Of a stretch of DNA of 33,008 bases, positions 23,439-29,657 are shown piece after piece. Source of the stretch: Candidatus Curtissbacteria bacterium (lineage in GTDB: Bacteria > Patescibacteriota > Microgenomatia > Curtissbacterales > GWA2-41-24). How positions within the stretch are numbered: position 1 is the first letter of the stretch; each line of letters opens with the position of its first letter. The notes under the pieces are model-generated. The model did not search any database and had not been told where the DNA came from. It saw nothing but the letters and a program-made list of their open reading frames with translations. Both the position numbers and the translations under genes were made by a program. The stretch lies in NCBI GenBank assembly GCA_024654445.1, contig JANLHP010000017.1, forward strand, positions 1 through 33,008. The letters run 5' to 3'.

Positions 23439-23829
23439 CAATTTTTAGTTCTTTTGCTGATACTTGCCCTTCACCTCGTCCGCCTTTTACCAGTAAAGTG
23501 GTTCCAACTTCAATATCCGAAAATTCGGCTTCTTGGCCGTTCTTGTCGGCAATCTCTGTGTCATTAAAAACATAAACGAATTCCGTTCCATTATTGTCAT
23601 TTCTTTTGACCAATATTAATCTGGAATCTTTGTAAGTACCATACTTCTCCTTCTTTATCTCTAATACACCTCATGTGAACTCGGAAATCCACGGGTCGCT
23701 ATTATTGCTTGATGGTGGAGATGATGCTTGAGTTTGCAGTATTTGGCCTGGACTTTTGGCTTTTAAAAGAACTGCCGACAGTATGGCTATTGCAATAACT
23801 AAAGCAATTAGCTTTGGATTTACTTTCAT
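23431..23829 (-). pseudogene. Secreted OB-like (DUF5666-like) protein gene with an in-frame TGA
   Basis: Reading from the ATG at 23827-23829 gives 132 codons to the TAG at 23431, interrupted only by TGA at codon 53 (23671-23673). The start overlaps the secF stop in an ATGA junction, supporting it. Before the TGA: signal anchor (KLIALVIAIAILSAVLL) and a Ser/Pro-rich linker. After it: a small beta-domain (GVLEIKKEKYG, RLILVKRND, DIEVGTTLLVKGG, SAKELKIV) resembling OB-fold DUF5666-type proteins. A CGA-to-TGA or TGG-to-TGA change would explain it, as would a sequence error. No selenocysteine context is recognised. The downstream half is well preserved, so loss is recent or the stop is read through. 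Confidence 0.6.
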
Positions 23830-24725
23830 CTTTTTGATTTTGACCTGATATTATTCCAAACAACTAAAAGTGGCGATGCGATGAAGATGGAAGAATAAGT
23901 TCCGGTTACAACTCCGATTAAAAGAGCGATTATAAAGGGACGAATTGATTCACCGCCAAAGAGCAGCAGGGCGCTAAGAACTATCACAACCGTAAGTGAC
24001 GTGTTTAAGGATCTTGCCAAAGTTTGCAGTATTGAGTGGTTAACAATTTCTTCCAGACTGCTTGCGCTGTGCCTTCTAAGATTTTCGCGAATTCTGTCAA
24101 ATACGACTATGGTGTCGTGAACAGAAAATCCAAGGACAGTAAGAAGCGCAGTTATAAAGAGTGAATCTACTTCTAGGCCTAAGAAGTGACCAAGGATCGA
24201 AAAGGCTCCAATAACAACAACGACATCGTGAACGAGAGCAATAACAGTGCTAACTCCAAAAGCAAGAGATGAGGCTGGTTTTGGAACTTTGCGGAAAGCC
24301 CAAGTAACGTAAATTACAATCGCGCCAATTGTCATTGCTACAGCGTATATGGCTTTTTCTGTCAGCTCTTTTGAAACCGTTGGGCCGACCGTTTCAAGTC
24401 TTACGTCTTCGACTTTTCCATAAGTTTCATTTAGTTTTTGTTTTAGGGTGCTAATTTTTTCCTCTTCTGTCGCTTTCATCCGGACAAGTGCCGAGTTTTC
24501 GGAAGTTCTCGCGATTGAGGATATTTCGGCACCGTTTTCTTCAAAAGTCTTTTCGATTTCTTGAGGGCTTAGGGATGATTTTTCTGTGAGTTTAATTTCC
24601 CACAGAGTACCGCCCGCAAAGTCTATTCCAAGTTTCAGGCCCCAAGCATAAAGCGCGATGAGTCCAGCTAAGGTGATTGCGATAGAAAAAGTGAAAAAGA
24701 TGTTTTTGTGTTTTATGATGTTCAT
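23826..24725 (-). CDS. secF: Protein translocase subunit SecF
   Basis: 299 aa from the ATG at 24723-24725, which overlaps the secD TGA stop in an ATGA junction; a TTG five codons upstream is a less likely start. Six helices are expected: one at 9-28, then the periplasmic domain beginning GIDFAGGTLWEIKL (33-46), followed by five helices containing GFSVHDTIVVFDRIREN, the family signature. With SecD it uses proton motive force to help SecYEG-driven export and to release proteins on the outer face. The C-terminus overlaps the next gene by an ATGA junction. Normal length and motifs. Confidence 0.95.
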   Translation of the reverse strand: MNIIKHKNIFFTFSIAITLAGLIALYAWGLKLGIDFAGGTLWEIKLTEKSSLSPQEIEKTFEENGAEISSIARTSENSALVRMKATEEEKISTLKQKLNETYGKVEDVRLETVGPTVSKELTEKAIYAVAMTIGAIVIYVTWAFRKVPKPASSLAFGVSTVIALVHDVVVVIGAFSILGHFLGLEVDSLFITALLTVLGFSVHDTIVVFDRIRENLRRHSASSLEEIVNHSILQTLARSLNTSLTVVIVLSALLLFGGESIRPFIIALLIGVVTGTYSSIFIASPLLVVWNNIRSKSKR

Positions 24726-26023
24726 TTTTGTCTTACCCAAAATACTCTAAGCAATGTTCGGGTCACCGTTATTGCCGAAAACATTGAAACTAGAATACCG
24801 AGAGCTAAAGTAAGGGCAAAGCCACGGATCGAACCGGTTCCAAAATTGAAAAGTATGGCTGTTGTGATTAGAGATGAAACGTTCGAATCGCGAATAGAAG
24901 ACCATGCTCTGTTGAAGCCCGTGTAAAGAGCTTCGCTTTTTGCCTTACCCCATCTTCTTTCTTCTTTGATCCTTTCAAAAATTAAAATGTTGGCGTCGAC
25001 CGCCATACCAACCGAGAGAATAAACCCTGCAATACCGGCTAGAGTTAGGGTAACAGGAATAAGCTTAAAAACAGCAAAAGTGATTAGGGTGTAGATAATA
25101 AGCGCGACAGTTGCAAAAACTCCAAGAAAGCCGTAGTAGAAGACCATAAAAAGGCTAACGGATGCAATGCCGATTGCAGCTGCTACCAAACTTTTTTCAA
25201 TGTAGCTTGCGCCAAGCGTTGGACCGACTCTTGTTTGACTTTCGATAACAAGCGGAACTGGAAGAGCTCCCGCATTTAAAGCTACAGCTAGTTGTTTTGC
25301 TTCCTGGGAAGTAAAGTTTCCGGTGACCTGAGCGTTACCATCCGAGATGACGCCTTGTACAACGGGCGCAGAAATAATTTCGTTGTCAAGAAACATCGCA
25401 ACGGGTTTGCCCATGTTTGCTTTTGTTATTTCTTCAAACTTTTTTGCTCCTTCTTCGTTAAATTCAAGGTTTACGATGTATCCTGGGTCTTTTGGATCTT
25501 GGCTGGGGGCAGCGGAGGCTCTTTTAAGGTCCGCTCCGGTAAGGTTGGTGGATTCAAATGTCGGCTCTATTGCTTGCGCTGTTGCCTCTGGTGGGACATC
25601 TTTGACCGTTTTAAATTCCAATTGAGCTGTCTTTTTGACAATAGAAATTGCTTGGTCGATATCGGATATCCCTGCTATTTCAACGATGAGTCTGTATTTG
25701 TCGTTTGACTTTGATGCCTGAACTACCGGCTCTGCGACACCGAGCGCGTTTATTCGGTTTTCAACAATATCTTTTGCAGACTCAAGAGCATTGTCTCGAT
25801 CTTCCTGGGGAACGTTTGTCATGTCCGCCGACATCGTAAGTTGCACTCCGCCTGCCAGATCGAGCCCTAGCTTAGGTTCAAGATCACGTTTGAAGATGCT
25901 TGTGTTGATTTGAGGATGAGAAATTTCTCTTCCTTTAATATTAATTAAAGGAAGATTGATAAATATAGCCGCAAGCGTTATCAGGATTATAAAAAGTAAA
26001 GTGAACCTGGGCCTTTTGGGCAT
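24722..26023 (-). CDS. secD: Protein translocase subunit SecD
   Basis: 433 aa, at the short end for SecD. An N-terminal helix (10-27) is followed by the large periplasmic domain, beginning LGLDLAGGVQL (52-62) and containing ENRINALGVAEPVVQ. Five C-terminal helices include the signature GMAVDANILIFERIKEE near residue 340. It partners SecF in the same operon in proton-driven export. ATG at 26021-26023 is preceded at 6 nt by a perfect TATAAT with TTGGAT 17 bp upstream, the clearest leaderless-type promoter here. The upstream nucleotidyltransferase gene is 38 bp away, so secD has its own promoter. Confidence 0.96.
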   Translation of the reverse strand: MPKRPRFTLLFIILITLAAIFINLPLINIKGREISHPQINTSIFKRDLEPKLGLDLAGGVQLTMSADMTNVPQEDRDNALESAKDIVENRINALGVAEPVVQASKSNDKYRLIVEIAGISDIDQAISIVKKTAQLEFKTVKDVPPEATAQAIEPTFESTNLTGADLKRASAAPSQDPKDPGYIVNLEFNEEGAKKFEEITKANMGKPVAMFLDNEIISAPVVQGVISDGNAQVTGNFTSQEAKQLAVALNAGALPVPLVIESQTRVGPTLGASYIEKSLVAAAIGIASVSLFMVFYYGFLGVFATVALIIYTLITFAVFKLIPVTLTLAGIAGFILSVGMAVDANILIFERIKEERRWGKAKSEALYTGFNRAWSSIRDSNVSSLITTAILFNFGTGSIRGFALTLALGILVSMFSAITVTRTLLRVFWVRQK

Positions 26024-26029
26024 AAAGGG

Positions 26030-26058
26030 ATTATATATCAGTGCCAGATGTGATCCAA
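26030..26058 (-). promoter_or_regulatory. secD promoter
   Basis: Minus strand TTGGAT (26058-26053), 17-bp spacer, TATAAT (26035-26030), ending 6 nt before the secD ATG. Lies between the upstream stop (26062) and secD. Confidence 0.8.
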
Positions 26059-26061
26059 GGC

Positions 26062-26640
26062 TTAGAGTTTGACCATTTCCTCTTCATCACCAATTAACAT
26101 GACACGCGGCTTAGAGAGGACGCCCACAACAAAGGGGTCTCTGCGGCTTTTGCGGAAGGCAAATTCTTCTTCTGTCATTGGCGTAAAGTTTATTTCCCTG
26201 TTTCTTCTTGCTTCTTCTTCTCTGACGATTGCTCCAAGTTCAGGAAGAACTATTGTTCCGACAACAAAAAGGTCGACGTCGTTTTGAGCATATGGTTTTC
26301 CTCTTACGAAAGATCCTGAAATCATTGCGTAACGAACTTTTCCAAGTTTAGCTTTATTTTTTAGAATATTGCCGCCGAGGCCGACGGACTTATTGATTAC
26401 CGAAAGTAGTTCGAAGTAAAAGATGTAGTCTTTTCTTGCGCTGTAGTATCTTCTGTTGGCCCTCCACTGAGAGGCTAAGAGTCCTGTCTTTTCGAGCCTT
26501 GCAAGCTCTCGTCTGACGGCATTAATTTCCTCGCCTACTCTCCTTACTATTTCTCGAACATGGTAAGTCTCGTCGGGACTGCCTAGGAAAAGCTCCAGGA
26601 TTTTGACACGGACTTTAGAGATCAAAAGGTCTATTAGCAT
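26062..26640 (-). CDS. Winged-helix plus nucleotidyltransferase-domain protein
   Basis: 192 aa. Residues about 1-70 form a winged-helix DNA-binding domain (KVRVKILELFLGSPDETYHV, a recognition-type helix through VRRELARLEKTGLL, wing RANRRYYSA). Residues about 100-190 have a minimal nucleotidyltransferase core: YAMISGSFVRG (GS at 109-110) and NDVDLFVVG (Asp121, Asp123). This fusion is seen in transcriptional-regulator-like proteins of bacteria and archaea, where the second domain may modify a partner as in MNT-type antitoxins; its target is unknown. No HEPN partner is adjacent. It sits between the DUF3048 gene and secD on the same strand. Confidence 0.78.
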   Translation of the reverse strand: MLIDLLISKVRVKILELFLGSPDETYHVREIVRRVGEEINAVRRELARLEKTGLLASQWRANRRYYSARKDYIFYFELLSVINKSVGLGGNILKNKAKLGKVRYAMISGSFVRGKPYAQNDVDLFVVGTIVLPELGAIVREEEARRNREINFTPMTEEEFAFRKSRRDPFVVGVLSKPRVMLIGDEEEMVKL

Positions 26641-26678
26641 ATTATCAGGCAGAGTTTACGCGGGCTGAGGCAGCAAAT

Positions 26679-27809
26679 TTAATACTTAACAGAATTACCA
26701 ACAGGAATTGTTTCTATCCAAATTCTGCCGCGAGTGAAAGATATTTCTTTCCCGGCTTTATCTGTAAACTTTGTTCTTGCTGTTCTTGATTGTTTGGACC
26801 ACTTTCCCTCGATGACTTTTCCGTCTTGGAAGATTAGGGCATTGCCGGTACCTGTTGTTCCATACAACAGATGTTCATCTGGATAGCCATCATCGGCATT
26901 TCTTTCTATTTGGAACTGCACGACAACATTTTTGGCAGAAAGTGGTTCTTTCGTCAAAGGATCAATTTGGGCTTCTTGGCCATGAGATCTTCTGTAAGTG
27001 TTTGACGTCTTGTCATAATTCCAGGTAACTGTGTAATCTGCCCCTTGCGGCCAAAATGGAACGGTTATTGGTCCTTGATCTTTTCTCTCCTCTAGCTTTG
27101 CCTCATCTTTGAACAGCCATTTGGTGAAATTTTGATCCCATCTGTTTCCGTCCTCGTCTTCAGAACCAAATTTTCTTTTTTCGGCAGCTTCCCAAAGTTT
27201 CTTTGTCGTTGAATGGACGTTGTGAGGAGCTAGTTTATCAGCTCCTCTCCAATAAGTCGGGTAACCTAAACCGAATTGATCCATGTCCCTAATCTCGTAA
27301 TCTCGAATTTGACCAAGGGCATTGGCAGGGCCCGGGGTGTTTGCTCCGCCTACGTGGGCGTAGAGAGCATCGTATTCGGAAACCCAATCGAGAAAGTAAG
27401 TACGAGCGCTTCTTATTGGCGCGATATCACCTGCATCCTGGCAGAGGTAAACGGCCAAATATCTTGTGATTCCGCCTTCCGCCACTGCTTCATAAATGAC
27501 GTCCGCGCGGGTCAATCCAATCACTGGTCTTGCGTCGAGGTGGTTCTCTATCATTACGCCAAGCGGTCTTCTTTTCTCCCACTGGTCTTGTCTGTTTTCG
27601 GTGTGGAGTTCTCCATTAATTGGACATTCTTTATCTTTTGTTCCTTCGTCAGAACCCGAAGTGATGTCTGTAAGGTTACCAAAGGGAGTATTTAAATTGA
27701 GGGGTTTTTCGATAACCGAATTGAAAACGACGTAAGAAATACCCGCCGAAGCAACATACAACACTATGCTTGCGATTAAAATTTTTAATTTCGAATTTAA
27801 TAAAGTCAT
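26679..27809 (-). CDS. DUF3048 domain-containing protein, membrane-anchored (YerB-like)
   Basis: 376 aa. N-terminal anchor helix (about 8-30), then an extracytoplasmic DUF3048 region: RRPLGVMIENHLDARPVIGLTRADVIYEA near 80-110, GGITRYLAVYLCQ, IAPIRSARTYFLDW, and YAHVGGANTPGP. A second part near the C-terminus (DYTVTWNYDKTSNTYRRSHG) fits the DUF3048 C-terminal domain. The family is widespread in Gram-positive bacteria and CPR and its biochemical role is unknown; surface location is supported by the anchor. Its ATG overlaps the stop of the DUF4446 gene as ATGA, so the two are coupled. Confidence 0.88.
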   Translation of the reverse strand: MTLLNSKLKILIASIVLYVASAGISYVVFNSVIEKPLNLNTPFGNLTDITSGSDEGTKDKECPINGELHTENRQDQWEKRRPLGVMIENHLDARPVIGLTRADVIYEAVAEGGITRYLAVYLCQDAGDIAPIRSARTYFLDWVSEYDALYAHVGGANTPGPANALGQIRDYEIRDMDQFGLGYPTYWRGADKLAPHNVHSTTKKLWEAAEKRKFGSEDEDGNRWDQNFTKWLFKDEAKLEERKDQGPITVPFWPQGADYTVTWNYDKTSNTYRRSHGQEAQIDPLTKEPLSAKNVVVQFQIERNADDGYPDEHLLYGTTGTGNALIFQDGKVIEGKWSKQSRTARTKFTDKAGKEISFTRGRIWIETIPVGNSVKY

Positions 27810-28273
27810 TTGTTTGCAGTTGCCTTCTCGACAACTTCTTTTTCTTCTTTAGAAAACTGGTGTGAAGTTGCTTTTCCTTCTATTACCTGTTTTGCGTAAA
27901 CTCTGGTGCCACCTCTCGAATGAAGGGAAGAGAGCACTATGCCATTATTGTTGCCATCTAAGAAGGCCGCGATGAAACTTTGGTCTCCACCCGAATCCTC
28001 GAAAGGGTTATACCTTATTAAAGCATATTTTTGGAAGTTTGACTTGTTCTTTTCCTCGATTTTGTTTACTTCTTTTGCGATCTCAAATAGCCTTTTTTCT
28101 TCGATCTGGACTTTAGAAATTAGACTTTCCAGAACTTGGCTTAGGTTTTGGTTGTTAGCACCCCGAGTTAAGCGCTTGTAAGCGCTCATTATTTTAAACA
28201 GATAAATATTTAAAAGTGCAATCCAAATTCCCAGTCCTATTAGTATAAAGTTCGAAATTTGTAGGCTTTCCAT
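27806..28273 (-). CDS. DUF4446 family protein
   Basis: 155 aa. An N-terminal helix (about 8-28) and a coiled-coil region (about 45-78, ISKVQIEEKRLFEIAKEVNKI) are followed by the conserved DUF4446 segment: ALIRYNPFEDSGGDQSFIAAF, LDGNNNGIVLSSLHSRGGTRVYAK, then an acidic tail. The family is of unknown function and usually single-pass membrane-bound. ATG at 28271-28273; no clear Shine-Dalgarno. First gene of a pair with DUF3048, joined by an ATGA overlap at 27806-27809. Confidence 0.88.
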   Translation of the reverse strand: MESLQISNFILIGLGIWIALLNIYLFKIMSAYKRLTRGANNQNLSQVLESLISKVQIEEKRLFEIAKEVNKIEEKNKSNFQKYALIRYNPFEDSGGDQSFIAAFLDGNNNGIVLSSLHSRGGTRVYAKQVIEGKATSHQFSKEEKEVVEKATANK

Positions 28274-28413
28274 TAAGGAGCTAGGAACTGGGTATTGTCC
28301 TTGGATAAAATTAGTACTCTACTCTTTTACCATGCAGCCTAATTTTTTGTCAATGTGTAGACACTTAACTAATTTGAACTAATATTATTCTATTTTGTGC
28401 TAATATTTGTATC

Positions 28414-28665
28414 ATGCCTTTTAAAACGAAGCGACAAAAAATATCTGCATCTCAGAGAAGATTTACTTTTGAAGGTGCTGCAGAAATTAACTATTCCTCT
28501 AATGTAAAGGCAATTAAGAATCCCGCTATAAAAATTACATCAACAAAAACAGACTCCAAGTCGATTGAAAACCTCGATTATGTTAGATCTGATATTGTCA
28601 AAATTTTGTCAGGTGCGAGTGTCATAATTTTAGCCCAGCTTGGATTTAGCTTGACACTCGCTTAA
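28414..28665 (+). CDS. Small tail-anchored-like protein of unknown function (83 aa)
   Basis: Basic N-terminus (MPFKTKRQKISASQRRF), a polar middle, and a C-terminal hydrophobic segment (IVKILSGASVIILAQLGFSLTLA) that could be a single membrane helix. Family not recognised. TAATAT ends 7 nt before the ATG, consistent with short-leader promoters in this window. The promoter for the next gene (TTGACA at 28651) lies inside its last codons. The reading frame is intact and the coding direction agrees with the zinc-ribbon gene downstream. Confidence 0.6.
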   Translation: MPFKTKRQKISASQRRFTFEGAAEINYSSNVKAIKNPAIKITSTKTDSKSIENLDYVRSDIVKILSGASVIILAQLGFSLTLA

Positions 28666-28680
28666 AATCTGTGCTATCGT
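28651..28680 (+). promoter_or_regulatory. Promoter of the zinc-ribbon gene
   Basis: TTGACA (28651-28656), 18-bp spacer, TATCGT (28675-28680) with an extended TG one base upstream (TGcTATCGT). The start would lie about 28687, giving a leader of roughly 78 nt. Confidence 0.6.
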
Positions 28681-28685
28681 GAGGC

Positions 28686-28764
28686 TACTTGAGGCTAGAC
28701 AGCCTCAGACTGCTAAGCATACAGCTTATGCAAATCTTCACTGCCTGAAGGAGGTGATTAATAT
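28686..28764 (+). promoter_or_regulatory. Folded leader of the zinc-ribbon gene with strong ribosome binding site
   Basis: Hairpins TGAGGCT/AGCCTCA near 28690-28707 and GCATA/TATGC near 28718-28732 are followed by CTTCA/TGAAG near 28737-28750, whose 3' arm abuts the Shine-Dalgarno AAGGAGGTGAT. The arrangement could modulate access to the ribosome site. No known riboswitch class is recognised. Confidence 0.4.
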
Positions 28765-28905
28765 ATGACAGAAATGTATTGTGTTAAGTGCCGCGCAAAA
28801 AGAGACGATCCCAACGCTCAATCAGTTACCATGAAAAATGGCAAACCCGCAAAGAAAGGTAAATGCCCAGTTTGCGGTACAGCCATGTTCAAAATTGGTG
28901 GCTAA
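28765..28905 (+). CDS. Small zinc-ribbon protein (DUF5679-like, 46 aa)
   Basis: 46 aa starting at ATG 28765 behind a strong Shine-Dalgarno (AAGGAGGTGATTAATAT). Two Cys pairs are seen: YCVKCRAK at residues 6-9 and CPVCGTAMF at 34-37, spaced as in a zinc ribbon, with a short strand (SVTMKNGKPAKKGK) between. This matches the DUF5679 type of tiny zinc-ribbon proteins often found in CPR and related bacteria, of unknown function. It is followed by a strong bidirectional terminator. TAA stop at 28903-28905. Confidence 0.8.
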   Translation: MTEMYCVKCRAKRDDPNAQSVTMKNGKPAKKGKCPVCGTAMFKIGG

Positions 28906-28920
28906 TTTCGTTTGGACTCT

Positions 28921-28995
28921 AAAAAACCCCAATTAAAGAGAGTTTATTATTCTCACAAGGTTTGAATAATACTGTCAAGTGTATTGGGGTTTTTT
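28921..28995. terminator. Bidirectional intrinsic terminator
   Basis: AAAAAACCCCAAT (28921-28933) and ATTGGGGTTTTTT (28983-28995) form a perfect 13-bp stem around a 49-nt interior that itself contains GAGA/TCTC. A T-run is present on both strands, so it can serve the plus-strand zinc-ribbon gene and the convergent minus-strand gene at 29014. Confidence 0.88.
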
Positions 28996-29013
28996 CTTCA
29001 GAACGCTAGTCTT

Positions 29014-29631
29014 TTAAACTCCCGCTAGGTCGAGTGTTGTTTTTTGTAAATTAAATAAGATTTTTACAAACCCTTCTGGATATTTATTGAGTCTGCTGTA
29101 TAGATTGTTAAGTTCTTCTGTTTGAGGTCTGTCGACCTCCCAAACGATTCTTGCTGTTTTTTTACTATCAGGCGTAACAAAAACGCTTACGCTTTTGTAG
29201 GTGTCTTGAGGCTCTGGTTTTACTTGCACTTTTTCAGGGTCTTCTGCTGCCTTTTTTGATTTTTCGTCGACTATTAGATGCGGCAGTAGCTTATGGAAAA
29301 TGCTTGGATCCCCATTTTCTTCTTTTTCGAGCGTTATTTTAAGACTGTTGTCGCTTTTTTTGAACCCGTTTTCATATTTTGCAATAACACCGGCAATTTC
29401 CCCCTCCGGAGTTATCATTTGCCAGTAGTAGGCTGTTTCGTTAAAACTTTTTGCAGGAGGAGGAATTTCTTCTGGGATGATTATGATCGTTTGAAATTGT
29501 TCGCGGAGTTTTTGGCTTATTTGGTCGGTCGTGGGCTTTATCACGAAGAGACTGAGAACGAGAGAGCTCAATACTGCTACCGCTCCGGCTATCGTGATGA
29601 GAGCGATAATAATTAATGCCTTTTTCCTCAT
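29014..29631 (-). CDS. Membrane-anchored protein of unknown function
   Basis: 205 aa. One strong N-terminal helix (about 4-31) after MRKKA, then an extracytoplasmic region of mixed alpha/beta character: TIIIIPEEIPPPAKSF, AYYWQMITPEGEIAGVIAKY, DTYKSVSVFVTPDSKKTARIVW, and a helical end PEGFVKILFNLQKTTLDLAGV. No family or catalytic motif recognised. ATG at 29629-29631. It starts 26 bp downstream of the P-type ATPase stop on the same strand, so it may be co-transcribed with the pump. Confidence 0.7.
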   Translation of the reverse strand: MRKKALIIIALITIAGAVAVLSSLVLSLFVIKPTTDQISQKLREQFQTIIIIPEEIPPPAKSFNETAYYWQMITPEGEIAGVIAKYENGFKKSDNSLKITLEKEENGDPSIFHKLLPHLIVDEKSKKAAEDPEKVQVKPEPQDTYKSVSVFVTPDSKKTARIVWEVDRPQTEELNNLYSRLNKYPEGFVKILFNLQKTTLDLAGV

Positions 29632-29657
29632 ATCAGTATTTTAACAAAGAAGGTCTC

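Noticed and set aside
23671-23673. Alternative genetic code with TGA as glycine (as in some CPR lineages)
   Set aside because: TGA is the stop of the beta-propeller gene, aspS, secD, secF and DUF4446, several of them overlapping the next start in ATGA junctions; read-through would give unrelated extensions.
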